Assembly (NCBI GenBank): GCA_038237805.1
Contig: JBBRYI010000005.1
Location: forward strand, 62,001-126,000
Direction of reading: 5' to 3'
DNA: 64,000 bases
DNA from: JBBQFI01 sp038237805
GTDB lineage: Bacteria; Verrucomicrobiota; Verrucomicrobiia; Chthoniobacterales; UBA10450
The notes under the pieces were generated by a model. The model saw only the letters and a list, made by a program, of their open reading frames with translations. It searched no databases and had not been told where the DNA came from. Shown here in pieces: positions 17,673 through 26,883 of this stretch (positions within the stretch are counted from its first letter, which is position 1; each line of letters begins with the position of its first letter). The position numbers and the translations under genes were made by a program.

Positions 17673-19498
17673 GGCGCCTTCTTCGGGAGATTTTTCTGCC
17701 GCCAGGTCTCGGCGCGCTGCCAGGACTCGGTCATGCCCCAGTCCGCCAGCTTGCGGTGGAACTCGGGAGACTGTCGCGGCATCACTTCCTGGAATGTCCA
17801 AAGGATGATGTCCCGATAGATCGAGACGACAGGCTTTAACAACGAGACCGCCTCATCGCGGTGTCCCAGCGTGCAGAGCAATAATCCGCGAAAAAAATTA
17901 TTCGCGGACGGATGCTGAAGCAATACCTCTGCTTCCGTGCGACGGCCGGTGGCAAGAAGTGCTTCGGCCAGAGAGACCGGCGTCCACTCTGGTTGCTCGG
18001 GCTCCTGCGCGAGTTTTTCCAGTATGCTCCGTCCCTCTTCCGCGCGACCAGCTTTCACCAACGCCATAGCCTTGAAGCAACGGGCCTGCGGAGAACCGGG
18101 TTGGATGGCCAGCACCTGATCGAGGACCTCAAGGGCTTCCGGATACTTTCCCAGCCACGTAAGATAGGCGCCGTAGTTATCCAGAATACGTGGGGACAAC
18201 GGATCGAGCTCCACCGCCCGCTTCATCTCAACCATCGCCTCGTCGATGTAGCCTTCCTCAGAAAGATTGCGCGCGTACCACTGGTGGGCGGTGGCGAAAT
18301 TCGGGTCGAGTTCGATGCTTCGCCCATAAGCTTCCTTGGATTCGGTCCATCGACCGAGGTTTTCCAGGACATTGCCTTTCGCTGCGTAGCCTTCCGCGAG
18401 GTCGGGATCCAAAGCTAGCGCCCGCTCGGCCCACTGCAGCGCCTGCTCGTTGAGCGCCCGGCCTTCGCCCGCAATTGGATCATTGCCAAGCTCGGCTGAA
18501 CGTACCGACAGCACAAAGCCCATCGCGGCATCGGCCCGCGCAAAGTCCGGTTGCAGAGCGATCGCGCGTTGCAGAAGCTGCTCCGCCCGCTCGAGGCTTG
18601 CCGCATCGCGCATGCCCCACAATCGCACCGCCTCGAGATAAAGTTGATAGGCCTCCGGATTGGGCGCCGTTCGGTTCTTCTTGATGCCCAACTTCAACTC
18701 AAGGTTCTTCGCGATCAGCCCCGCGATCTCCTCCTGAACGGCGAAGATGTCCTTCAGGTCGCGTTTGAAATCATCCGACCACACCTGGAAGCCGTCAGCC
18801 GCTTTGATCAGCTGCGCGGCGATGCGCACCTTCTCCCCCGACCGACGCACGCTGCCTTCTACGACATAGGCCACGCCCAGTTGTCGCGCGATCTCTGGAA
18901 TGGGCGTGTCCTTGCCTTTGAAGTGGAAGGCCGATGTGCGCGCGGTCACCTTCAGGCCCCGCACCTTGCCTAGCACGTTCAGAAGTTCTTCGCTCACGCT
19001 GTCGGCGAACGACTCATTACCCTTCTCCTCGCTGAGATTGGAGAAGGCCAGCACGGCGACGGATTTCTGATCGACCGGGTCCGTTGCAATGGACGCAGTC
19101 AGCGGAGCCGGTGTTGCTGCAGTCCCAGTCGTCCTCGCTATTCTCGGGCGCAGGAACTGGAAAGCGAGCAAACCAGCCGCGATCACCGCCAGTGCAATTG
19201 TGATCCGGACGAGTTTCCTCCCGGTTTTGTGCGTGATAGACTCGTTAGGCGCGACATCCTCGGCGCGCTTGATTCCTTCGGGTGTGATCTCGAGGGCCCA
19301 CGAGAGAACGAGCGCGATGGGAAAGCCGAGCATGATGACGACGATGAGGAATTTTATCACCCAGGAAGGCGCGTCGAAAGCCGGCAGGAAAATGGAGGCC
19401 GCCTGGATGAGTAGCCATGCCACCACGACATAGGCGACCGCGACCTTATAAACATTGCGCCGCCTCAATTCGGCGAAGAACGAGGGCTTGTCGCTCAT
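17669..19498 (-). CDS. TolB-like/TPR membrane protein, paralogue 2
   Basis: 609 residues. The N-terminal FAELRRRNVYKVAVAYVVVAWLL opens a two-helix membrane unit (second helix LIVVIMLGFPIALVLSWALEITPEG), and a third helix lies near residue 95 (VRITIALAVIAAGLLAFQFL). Residues about 145-270 form a TolB-N/FlgO-like domain (KSVAVLAFSNLSEEKGNES, SVSEELLNVLGKVRGLKV, YVVEGSVRRSGEKVRIAAQL). The rest is TPR, e.g. RWTESKEAYGRSIELDPNFA. Proteins of this build are often annotated as adenylate-cyclase-like but there is no cyclase domain here. Its start overlaps the stop of paralogue 1 by 4 bases and its stop overlaps the start of paralogue 3, so the three are translationally coupled. The function is unknown; a membrane-anchored protein-interaction scaffold is the safest reading. 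Confidence 0.82.
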   Translation of the reverse strand: MSDKPSFFAELRRRNVYKVAVAYVVVAWLLIQAASIFLPAFDAPSWVIKFLIVVIMLGFPIALVLSWALEITPEGIKRAEDVAPNESITHKTGRKLVRITIALAVIAAGLLAFQFLRPRIARTTGTAATPAPLTASIATDPVDQKSVAVLAFSNLSEEKGNESFADSVSEELLNVLGKVRGLKVTARTSAFHFKGKDTPIPEIARQLGVAYVVEGSVRRSGEKVRIAAQLIKAADGFQVWSDDFKRDLKDIFAVQEEIAGLIAKNLELKLGIKKNRTAPNPEAYQLYLEAVRLWGMRDAASLERAEQLLQRAIALQPDFARADAAMGFVLSVRSAELGNDPIAGEGRALNEQALQWAERALALDPDLAEGYAAKGNVLENLGRWTESKEAYGRSIELDPNFATAHQWYARNLSEEGYIDEAMVEMKRAVELDPLSPRILDNYGAYLTWLGKYPEALEVLDQVLAIQPGSPQARCFKAMALVKAGRAEEGRSILEKLAQEPEQPEWTPVSLAEALLATGRRTEAEVLLQHPSANNFFRGLLLCTLGHRDEAVSLLKPVVSIYRDIILWTFQEVMPRQSPEFHRKLADWGMTESWQRAETWRQKNLPKKAP

Positions 19499-21264
19499 GG
19501 CTTCGCGCCTGCGGGCGGCGGCACTTTGAGCTTCAATTTCTGACAGAATGCTGCGAAGCGTGGGTCAGCCCGATAAGTGAGAAGGAACGGCGTGGCTAAC
19601 AATTGCGTTAAACCGGGGTCGTGTTCGGTATAGGCGCGTTCGAGCCAGTCAAACATCTTGTCGGGTTCTTTGCGCAGACCGTAAACGACGGCGATCTGGA
19701 AAGGGCCACTCACTGCATCCTCGTTTAGCAACTTTTGCAAAGCAGCGTTGGCCGTTGGGTGATCACTCTGCCCCTGCTGCGCTAGAGCCAGCGCGTAATC
19801 CTGCCAGAATCCTTTCGGCTCCAGCTGTGCATCTTGCAGCGCGGCCGCGGCGTTCCCACGTAATACATCGATGATTGTAAGATAGGCATGCAGTCGAGCG
19901 GCGGCCGGTTGAAGCTCGATCGCTTTGTGCAAAGCAGCCTCGGCTTCGTCGTACCGGCCACCGGCAATCAGGATGCGGGCGAGATTCAAATAGCGAGTCA
20001 CGCCTAACGGATCGAGTGCCAGCGTCTGTCGCATTATTTTCTCCGCCTCCGCCAGCCGACCTTGCACAGCGAACACAAAGCTCAGCGCGAATTTGGGTCC
20101 GGCGTCGGCCGGGGCCAGTTTCTCGGCCTTACGGAACTCGGCTTCAGCTGCGGCGAAATCGAGGTCGGGTGTCACCAATATGAAGCCGAGCGCTTCATGC
20201 GCAGTGGCGAGATTGGGTGAGAGCGACAAGGCGGTTTGTGCTGCGTTCCTCGCCTTGGCGTAGGCTTCGTTGGCTTCAGCGCCACCCAGCCAGGTGGCGG
20301 CGAGTTGTCGCCATGCGGCGGATAGCTGCGCATAGGCGAGCGCGTAGCGCGGATCGAGCCGGATGGCTTCGTCGAAAAACTCTGTTGCTTTCCGCGTGCC
20401 TTCTTCAGTACTGAGACGGAAGTAGAACGTTCCCTGCTGCAGGGCATTGTAGGCCGCCAGATTGTCGTTGGACGGCGCCGCATCGGATTTCGCCGGTGCG
20501 CCCAAAAGCTTGAGCTTGAGTTGTTCGGTCACCGCGGTGGCGATCTCGCTTTGGACGGCGAAGACATCTTTCAACTCTCGGTCGTACGTCTCGGACCAAA
20601 GCGCGCGCCCATCGGCGGCATTGATCAACTCGGCGACGATGCGCACGCGGTCGCCCTGCTTGCGCACACTGCCTTCGAGCAGGTTCGCTACGCCTAACTT
20701 TTCGCCAATGCTCCGGCTGTCGTCAGATTTGCCCTTGAACAGGAACGACGAGCTGCGGCCGATGATCTTGAGGCCTGGAATCTTGGCGAGGACCGCGATG
20801 AGTTCCTCCGAGAGACCATCGGAAAAATAGTCATTGCCGTGGTCGCCGCTGGTATTGACCAGAGGCAGCACAGCGATTGATTTGTCGGTAGCTGTTGTGA
20901 CTCTCGCTCCTTTCGAGCGTCCGAACTGATACGCCAATAATCCCGCCGCGATGACCGCGGCGATCGCGACAAATACGGCAAACTTGCGCCGGCTCCACTG
21001 TGGAATAGACTCGTTAGGCGAAACAGTTTCGGTCCGTTTCATTCCTTCCGGCGTCATTTCGAAGGCCCACGCGATGACGAGCGCAATCGGAAAACCAAGC
21101 AACGTCATCACGACGACCGTCGTCGTGATGACATCGGGAAGGTGAAGCGCGGGAATGATCGTCGCCGCGATTTGCATGACCAGCCAGCCGACGACTGCAT
21201 ACGCAACCGCGACCTTATAAACGTTGCGACGTTTCAGTTCGGCGAAAAATTTGCGCGGGTTCAT
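19495..21264 (-). CDS. TolB-like/TPR membrane protein, paralogue 1
   Basis: 589 residues and the first gene of the coupled trio. It has the same plan as its neighbours: MNPRKFFAELKRRNVYKVAV, helix VGWLVMQIAATIIPAL, helix LGFPIALVIAWAFEMTPEG, a third helix near residue 95, then KSIAVLPLVNTSGDHGNDY and YFSDGLSEELIAVLAKIPGL (TolB-N/FlgO-like), VANLLEGSVRKQGDRVRIV, and about seven TPRs (for example GRYDEAEAALHKAIELQPAAA). The helix-linker carries SPNESIP encoded by a TCGTTAGGC-family site at 21012-21019; paralogue 2 has a site at the matching linker (19243-19250) encoding APNESI. It lies 33 bases downstream of the CoA-transferase gene on the same strand. Confidence 0.83.
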   Translation of the reverse strand: MNPRKFFAELKRRNVYKVAVAYAVVGWLVMQIAATIIPALHLPDVITTTVVVMTLLGFPIALVIAWAFEMTPEGMKRTETVSPNESIPQWSRRKFAVFVAIAAVIAAGLLAYQFGRSKGARVTTATDKSIAVLPLVNTSGDHGNDYFSDGLSEELIAVLAKIPGLKIIGRSSSFLFKGKSDDSRSIGEKLGVANLLEGSVRKQGDRVRIVAELINAADGRALWSETYDRELKDVFAVQSEIATAVTEQLKLKLLGAPAKSDAAPSNDNLAAYNALQQGTFYFRLSTEEGTRKATEFFDEAIRLDPRYALAYAQLSAAWRQLAATWLGGAEANEAYAKARNAAQTALSLSPNLATAHEALGFILVTPDLDFAAAEAEFRKAEKLAPADAGPKFALSFVFAVQGRLAEAEKIMRQTLALDPLGVTRYLNLARILIAGGRYDEAEAALHKAIELQPAAARLHAYLTIIDVLRGNAAAALQDAQLEPKGFWQDYALALAQQGQSDHPTANAALQKLLNEDAVSGPFQIAVVYGLRKEPDKMFDWLERAYTEHDPGLTQLLATPFLLTYRADPRFAAFCQKLKLKVPPPAGAKP

Positions 21265-21297
21265 TGCTGGCCGCTACCCGATCCGCTGCATCGCCAG

Positions 21298-22659
21298 TCA
21301 GCGCTTCAGCGCGACATCGAACGGTGCGCCGGTCTTCGCGCGGATGTCGTCCACTGTAACGGTGGCGCCGGGATGCAACTCGGTGAGGACGAGCCCACCG
21401 CCTTGTTTTACTTCGAACACGCACAGGTCGGTGATGATGAGATTAACGACTCCAAGGCCCGTGATGGGGAGCGTGCATTCCTTCAAAATCTTTGGACTGC
21501 CATCCTTTGAAGTGTGCTCCATCACCGCGACGACACGTTTCACTCCGGCGACGAGATCCATCGCGCCACCGGGACCTTTGACCATCTTGCCGGGCACCAT
21601 CCAATTCGCGATGTCGCCTTTGTCCGTCACCTCGAATGCGCCGAGAATGGCGAGATCGATGTGTCCGCCGCGAATCATCGTGAATGAATCAGCACTCGAA
21701 AAAAAAGCGGAGCCGGGCATCGTCGTGATCGTCTGTTTGCCGGCGTTGATCAGGTCGGCGTCTACTTGATCTTCGGTCGGAAACGGGCCGATGCCTAACA
21801 AACCATTTTCGGATTGCAACGTGACATTAATCCCTTCGGGAATGTAATTAGCGACAAGCGTCGGAATACCGATGCCGAGATTGACGTAGTAGCCGTCGCG
21901 TAATTCCTTCGCGGCGCGCTTCGCCATCAAGTCGCGGATCGGATTCTCTTTTTTCGCCGCCGCGCTGCCTTGGACGGTGCGGAACTCAATCCGCTTTTCG
22001 TAGCTCGGACCTTGAATGATGCGATCAACGAAAATGCCCGGCGTATGAATCTGATCGGGATCAAGTTCGCCGACTTCGACGAGTTGCTCGACTTCAGCGA
22101 CACAGACTTTGCCGCAAGATGCGATCATCGGATTAAAGTTCCGTGAAGTTTTTCGAAAGATGAGATTGCCCGATTTGTCGCCCTTCCACGCTTTCACCAG
22201 CGAGACTTCGGCTGCGATGCCGGGTTCGAGGACGTATTCCTTGCAGTCGAAAACTTTCGTTTCCTTGCCCTCGGTCAGTTTCGTGCCGAAGCCGGTGCGC
22301 GTGTAAAATCCCGGGATTCCCGCGCCACCTGCTCGTAACCGCTCGGCGAGCGTGCCCTGCGGGATCAACTCGAGATCGAGTTCGCCGCTAAGCACCTGGC
22401 GCTCGAATTCTTTGTTCTCGCCGACATACGACGCCATCACTTTTTTTACCTGCCGTGTTGTAAGCAGAACTCCCATGCCGAAGCCATCCACACCGGCGTT
22501 GTTGCCGACGATGGTGAGGCCCTTCACGCCGCTGTCATGCAATGCAGCGATGAGATTCTCCGGTATGCCGCACAGCCCGAACCCGCCGGCAGCGATCGTC
22601 ATGTTGTCATGGAGCAGGCCGTCAAGCGCAGCCTTGGCATTAGGGTAGACTTTGCTCAT
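21298..22659 (-). CDS. Fused succinyl-CoA:3-ketoacid CoA-transferase (A and B subunits)
   Basis: 453 residues in a single chain. The alpha half starts MSKVYPNAKAALDGLLHDNMT and holds AGGFGLCGIPENLI and GNNAGVDGFGMG; the beta half from about residue 240 (RDLMAKRAAKELRDGYYVNLG) carries the nucleophile Glu284 in LQSENGLLGIGP and GGHIDLAILGAFEV. In most bacteria ScoA and ScoB are separate; a fused form is the layout of the mitochondrial SCOT and some bacteria. Reaction: acetoacetate + succinyl-CoA to acetoacetyl-CoA + succinate, for ketone-body use. It diverges from prpD across a 256-base gap that holds a large inverted repeat. Confidence 0.88.
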   Translation of the reverse strand: MSKVYPNAKAALDGLLHDNMTIAAGGFGLCGIPENLIAALHDSGVKGLTIVGNNAGVDGFGMGVLLTTRQVKKVMASYVGENKEFERQVLSGELDLELIPQGTLAERLRAGGAGIPGFYTRTGFGTKLTEGKETKVFDCKEYVLEPGIAAEVSLVKAWKGDKSGNLIFRKTSRNFNPMIASCGKVCVAEVEQLVEVGELDPDQIHTPGIFVDRIIQGPSYEKRIEFRTVQGSAAAKKENPIRDLMAKRAAKELRDGYYVNLGIGIPTLVANYIPEGINVTLQSENGLLGIGPFPTEDQVDADLINAGKQTITTMPGSAFFSSADSFTMIRGGHIDLAILGAFEVTDKGDIANWMVPGKMVKGPGGAMDLVAGVKRVVAVMEHTSKDGSPKILKECTLPITGLGVVNLIITDLCVFEVKQGGGLVLTELHPGATVTVDDIRAKTGAPFDVALKR

Positions 22660-22754
22660 GGGAAGAGATTAAGCAGGGATTGTGCGGATGCACACGGACG
22701 AATTCGCCAACCGTCGTTATTCACCATGAACGCCAGCGAGGCGACAAGTGGATT

Positions 22755-22867
22755 GGGGAGCCCACGCGACTCGCGTGCTAATTTCGCCGACTCGCCGAAA
22801 TTCTTTCGGAATAAAAGTTCGTGATGGCGAGTCGCCATCACCGGCACGCGAGTCGCGTGCGCTCCCC
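22755..22867. repeat. Large inverted-repeat element upstream of prpD
   Basis: Outer arms 22755-22778 and 22844-22867 are complementary over 24 bases with one mismatch (contain CACGCGACTCGCGTGC). An inner palindrome GATGGCGA-GTCGCCATC lies at about 22822-22838. Half copies with the same order (GGCGAGTCGCCAT, then GCACGCGAGTCGCGTGC, then GCTCCCC) occur at 36776-36822 and 40424-40470. The element occupies most of the region between the divergent CoA-transferase and prpD genes, so promoters must lie inside or beside it. Confidence 0.85.
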
Positions 22868-22915
22868 AGCGGTTGCCGCGCGGCGATTTATCGCCAGATT
22901 GCAGACTCAAATTTT

Positions 22916-24307
22916 ATGACGACTCTCGCGCACCAACTCGCCAACTACGCCTGCTCGCTCAATTTCGAAGATCTTTCCAAAAACGTCGTGCACGAGGTGA
23001 AGCGGCGCGTCATCGACTCGTTAGGCTGCGCGCTCGGAGCGTGGAACGAAGACCCATGTGAAATCGCGCGAAAGGTCGTGTCGGATTTTTCGGCGACGAA
23101 TGGCGCGACCGTGATCGGGACTTCGCACAGAGCGCCGCCGGATTGGGCCGCGTTCGCAAACGGCTGTTGCATACGCTACTTCGATTACAACGACACTTAT
23201 CTTTCGAAAGAACCGGCGCATCCAAGCGATAATCTGGCCGCGGTGTTTGCGGTGGCGGAAAGCGTCGGCGCGAGTGGACGCGATGCGATCTTAGTGGCAG
23301 CCATAGCTTACGAAGTGCAATGTCGCTTATGCGACGCGGCAAGCATTCGTGCGCGCGGTTGGGATCATCCGACGTATGGTGCGTTCTCGACCGCGCTCGC
23401 TTGTGCGAAGTTGATGAAGCTCGATGCGGAACGGACGCGACACGCGATCAACATCGCGGGTGTGGCCGGGATGGGCATGCGGCAATCGCGAGTGGGAGAG
23501 TTGTCGCATTGGAAAGGTGTCGCCTTCGCGAACGCGGCACGTCACGGTGTTTACTCGGCATTGCTCGCGCGCGCGGGCATGACCGGACCGGCGCCGATTT
23601 TCGAAGGACAAATGGGATTCGAAAAGCAACTCGGCGTCTCGTTAGGCAACGTGGCGGAGGTCTTCGACAAAAAGAAGGAGGCGATGAAGGGCGAAGGTCC
23701 AGCCTCGATGATTTTGAAGACGAGCATCAAGTATTGGCCGGCGGAATATCACAGCCAGAGCGCGATCGAAGCGGCGCTGTTTTTGCGGAAGGAAATCGGC
23801 GACGTTTCGCAGGTGAAATCGATGATGATCGAGAGCCATGATGCGTCGGTCGATATTATCGGGAGCGAGCCGGAGAAATGGAGGCCGCAACACCGCGAAA
23901 CTGCCGATCACAGTTTGCCGTATATCACCGCAGTAGCGTTGATCGATGGCGAGGTGACCGATAAACAATTCGAGCCTGCTCGTTTTACCGAGCCGAAGAT
24001 CGTAGACTTTTTGCAGAACGTGAAAGTGGAACGAAATGACGAATTGAGTGCCCTTTATGCGGAAGCAGTCGCGAACATCGTGCACGTGACGCTGGCCGAC
24101 GGCCGCACGTTGACCAAGCGCGTGGATTACCCGTTAGGCAACGCGAAAAACCGGCTGAAGGATGCCGAGTTGGAAGGGAAATTTCATTCGTTAGCCGATG
24201 CGAAGATCGGCAGGCAAGGCGCGGATCGTGTGGTCGAGGCGGGATGGAAACTCGATGAAGCCAAGGATGTGAGGACGCTGATGAAGCTGTGTGAAGTTCG
24301 CGGCTAA
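22916..24307 (+). CDS. prpD: 2-Methylcitrate dehydratase (MmgE/PrpD family)
   Basis: 463 residues from ATG 22916 (MTTLAHQLANYACSL). Family blocks seen: RRVIDSLGCALGAW, CIRYFDYNDTYL, HPSDNLAAVFAVAE, GWDHPTYGAFSTALACAKLM and the C-terminal AEYHSQSAIEAALFLRKEI. It dehydrates 2-methylcitrate in the methylcitrate cycle of propionate breakdown. An in-frame upstream start (22748) would run through the inverted repeat and is rejected. The genes for the lyase and synthase follow at once, giving a prpDBC order. Three TCGTTAGGC sites lie in this gene (23019, 23640, 24132), each giving SLG or PLG. Confidence 0.9.
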   Translation: MTTLAHQLANYACSLNFEDLSKNVVHEVKRRVIDSLGCALGAWNEDPCEIARKVVSDFSATNGATVIGTSHRAPPDWAAFANGCCIRYFDYNDTYLSKEPAHPSDNLAAVFAVAESVGASGRDAILVAAIAYEVQCRLCDAASIRARGWDHPTYGAFSTALACAKLMKLDAERTRHAINIAGVAGMGMRQSRVGELSHWKGVAFANAARHGVYSALLARAGMTGPAPIFEGQMGFEKQLGVSLGNVAEVFDKKKEAMKGEGPASMILKTSIKYWPAEYHSQSAIEAALFLRKEIGDVSQVKSMMIESHDASVDIIGSEPEKWRPQHRETADHSLPYITAVALIDGEVTDKQFEPARFTEPKIVDFLQNVKVERNDELSALYAEAVANIVHVTLADGRTLTKRVDYPLGNAKNRLKDAELEGKFHSLADAKIGRQGADRVVEAGWKLDEAKDVRTLMKLCEVRG

Positions 24308-24308
24308 G

Positions 24309-25175
24309 ATGCAAAGCCGCTGCGCCAGACTTCGGCAATTGATTCGCGAAGGATGCGTCGCAATGCCGGGCGTGCCCAATGCAGCAATGGCGCGACAGGT
24401 TGAGCGCGCGGGATTCGATGCGGTTTATGTCAGTGGGGCGGGAATTGCGAACTCAACGGCGGGCTTACCAGATATCGGACTGCTCACGCTCACTGAAGTC
24501 GTTAGGCTTGCCGGTTATGCGGCAAACGCGGTAAAGATTCCAACGATTGTGGATGCGGACACAGGATTTGGCGGAGCGGAGAATACCGCGCGGACAATTC
24601 GCGAATTGGAATCGGCGGGACTGGCCGGTTGTCATATCGAGGATCAGGAATTTCCGAAACGCTGCGGACATCTTTCCGGTAAATCGGTTGTCGAACTTTC
24701 CGAGATGGTGGGAAAAATCGAAGCCGCGGCCAGCGCACGACGCGACAAAGATTTCCTTATTATCGCGCGGACGGATTCACGCGCGGTCGAAGATTTCAAG
24801 GGGGCGGTCAAACGGGCCCGGAGTTATATCGAGGCTGGCGCCGATGCGATTTTTCCTGAGGCTCTGCAAAGCGCGGAGGAATTCCGCGATTTCGCGAAGG
24901 AAGTGCACGCGCCCTTGCTCGCGAACATGACTGAGTTTGGTAAAAGTCCGTTGCTGTCGTTTCAAGAACTCTCCGCTCTCGGATATCGGATGGTGATTTT
25001 CCCACAGAGCGCTTTTCGTGTCTCGATGAGGGCGAGTGGCGAATTCTTCCACGATCTGAAAAAGCGCGGAACGCAATCCGGTTGGATCGAGAAGATGCAA
25101 ACGCGCAAGGAACTGTACGAATTGCTCGATTACGACCCGGCGGCGGAGCAGTGGTCAGGATATCGCAACGGATAA
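24309..25175 (+). CDS. prpB: 2-Methylisocitrate lyase
   Basis: 288 residues from ATG 24309, one base after the prpD stop (a GTG at 24291 would overlap prpD). The isocitrate lyase/PEP mutase fold shows VDADTGFGG (metal ligands Asp82 and Asp84), HIEDQEFPKRCGHLSGK with nucleophile/base Cys119, and IARTDSRAVEDF. The KRCGH form is that of PrpB rather than isocitrate lyase (KKCGHMGGK) or PEP mutase. It cleaves 2-methylisocitrate to pyruvate and succinate. A TCGTTAGGC site at 24500 is read in a different frame (VVRLAG) from those in prpD. Confidence 0.9.
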   Translation: MQSRCARLRQLIREGCVAMPGVPNAAMARQVERAGFDAVYVSGAGIANSTAGLPDIGLLTLTEVVRLAGYAANAVKIPTIVDADTGFGGAENTARTIRELESAGLAGCHIEDQEFPKRCGHLSGKSVVELSEMVGKIEAAASARRDKDFLIIARTDSRAVEDFKGAVKRARSYIEAGADAIFPEALQSAEEFRDFAKEVHAPLLANMTEFGKSPLLSFQELSALGYRMVIFPQSAFRVSMRASGEFFHDLKKRGTQSGWIEKMQTRKELYELLDYDPAAEQWSGYRNG

Positions 25176-25215
25176 TTTGTTCCGGCGCAGAAGCTCGTTA
25201 CAATGTGACCCGAGA

Positions 25216-26364
25216 ATGAGCACCGATACCAAACCAGCTTACAGTCCGGGCTTGGCCGGCGTGGTCGCCGGAGAAACTGCGATCTGCTCCGTCGATCCGA
25301 ATGCCGGCCTGCTTTACCGCGGCTACGACATCGACGAGATGGCGTCGAAAGCCAGCTTCGAAGAAGTCGCTTACCTCCTTCTCAATGGCGAACTGCCGAA
25401 CAGCGGTGAGCTCGCCAATTTTACGAATCAACTCGCGGCGGAGCGCTCGTTACCAGATGCCGTCGTGAAAATGCTTCGGCTTCTGCCCAAGACGACGCAT
25501 CCGATGGATATGCTGCGCACCGGCGTATCGATGTTGGGCGCGTTCGATAACGATCTCACGGATAATTCGCACGCCGCCAACGTGCGCAAATCGATTCGCC
25601 TGATCGCGAAGACCTCGAGCTTGATCACCGATGGCTGGCGCATTTCGCAAGGACTCGATCGCGTTCCGGAAAAAGGCGATCTCACTTTGGCCGGAAGTTT
25701 TTTCTACAAACTGACCGGCAGCGTTCCACAGAATTGGCAGATCCGAATGCTCGACACCATTTTCGTGCTTTATGCGGATCACGAATTCAACGCGTCCACT
25801 TTTGCGGCGCGCGTGACCGCATCGACGCTGGCCGATATTTACGCGGCCGTCACTTCTGCGTGCGCGACCTTAAAAGGTCCATTGCATGGCGGTGCGAACG
25901 AGGAATCGATGAAGATGCTCGACGAAATTCGAACGCCTGATCGCGCGGAGATGTGGTTGAAAGACAAACTCGCCAAGAAGGCAAAGATCATGGGATTCGG
26001 TCATCGCGTTTACCGGAAAGGCGATTCCCGCGTGCCGGTCATGCGTGAGATCGCGCGCGACCTCGGCCGGCGATTGGGGCGCGAGCAATGGGTCCCAATT
26101 TGCGAGAAGCTCGAGGAAACGATGGAAAAGGAGAAGCAATTGTACGCGAACGTCGATCTCTATGCGGCGCCCGTTTTCAGTCTGCTCGGTTTCGCTCCTG
26201 AATTAAACACGCCGGTGTTTGCGGCCTCGCGCGTAGCCGGTTGGTGCGCGCATGTGATTGAGCAACACGATAACAATCGTTTGATTCGTCCGCGTTCCCT
26301 CTACACGGGGTCGGAGGCCCGCCCCTACGAAGGTTCGGCGGCTGATGGTGCTTCGCCGGAGTGA
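25216..26364 (+). CDS. prpC: 2-Methylcitrate synthase / citrate synthase
   Basis: 382 residues from ATG 25216 (MSTDTKPAYSPGLAGVVAGET). The citrate synthase histidines are in LKGPLHGGANEES and MGFGHRVYRKGDSRVPVMRE; RLIRPRSLYTG near the C-terminus holds the CoA/citrate Arg. The opening GLAGVVAGETAICSVDP is that of the short bacterial/methylcitrate synthase group, and the position behind prpD and prpB supports PrpC (propionyl-CoA + oxaloacetate to 2-methylcitrate). The last twenty or so residues are unusually Gly/Ala/Ser-rich. The stop shares its last base with the start of the next gene. Confidence 0.87.
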   Translation: MSTDTKPAYSPGLAGVVAGETAICSVDPNAGLLYRGYDIDEMASKASFEEVAYLLLNGELPNSGELANFTNQLAAERSLPDAVVKMLRLLPKTTHPMDMLRTGVSMLGAFDNDLTDNSHAANVRKSIRLIAKTSSLITDGWRISQGLDRVPEKGDLTLAGSFFYKLTGSVPQNWQIRMLDTIFVLYADHEFNASTFAARVTASTLADIYAAVTSACATLKGPLHGGANEESMKMLDEIRTPDRAEMWLKDKLAKKAKIMGFGHRVYRKGDSRVPVMREIARDLGRRLGREQWVPICEKLEETMEKEKQLYANVDLYAAPVFSLLGFAPELNTPVFAASRVAGWCAHVIEQHDNNRLIRPRSLYTGSEARPYEGSAADGASPE

Positions 26365-26837
26365 TGTCGCCTAACGACTCGAAATCGCTCCAGGAAAAAT
26401 ACGCGCCGCAAAATGCCTGCTGGGGTTGCGGACCGGCCAATAGCGAAGGGTTGCGCATTCGCAGTTTCGCTCGCGGCGAGGAAGTCGTCGCGGAATGGAA
26501 TCCGGAACCGAAATACGAAGCATTTCCGGGTGTCCTGAATGGTGGAATCATCGGGACGCTGCTCGATTGCCACTGCAACTGGGCTGCGGCCTGGCATCTC
26601 ATGAATAAGAACGGCGAAGATCGTGTGCCTTGCACCGTGACTGCTGATTACGCGATTAAATTGTTGCGACCGACGCCGACGAGCGGGCCAGTTTCTCTCG
26701 CTGCGCAAGTTGTGGAATCCACCCACGACCGCGCGACGGTCGAAGGAACACTCACGGGCGGCGGAAAAGTTTGTGCGACCTGTCGCGGAACCTTTGTTGC
26801 AGTAAAAGAAGGCCATCCGGCGTTTCATCGCTGGTAG
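26364..26837 (+). CDS. PaaI-type hotdog thioesterase
   Basis: 157 residues from ATG 26364, whose A is the last base of the prpC stop (TGATG), so the genes are coupled. Hotdog core: GEEVVAEWNPEPKYEAFPGV, then LNGGIIGTLLDCHCNWAA (the catalytic-loop HGG variant is N-G-G here) and the strand TVTADYAIKLLRPTPTSGPV. The N-terminal CWGCGPANSEGLRI is a Cys pair seen in one branch of the family. It would hydrolyse a short acyl-CoA, fitting the operon. A TCGTTAGGC-family site (26369-26376) sits at codons 2-5. Confidence 0.83.
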   Translation: MSPNDSKSLQEKYAPQNACWGCGPANSEGLRIRSFARGEEVVAEWNPEPKYEAFPGVLNGGIIGTLLDCHCNWAAAWHLMNKNGEDRVPCTVTADYAIKLLRPTPTSGPVSLAAQVVESTHDRATVEGTLTGGGKVCATCRGTFVAVKEGHPAFHRW

Positions 26838-26883
26838 GTTTCTTCGCGGCGAAACGTAGTCGCAGGCCGAATTATTCCGACCA

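Noticed and set aside
22748..22915. Upstream extension of prpD
   Set aside because: It would translate the inverted-repeat element; MTTLAHQLANYA at 22916 matches the family start.
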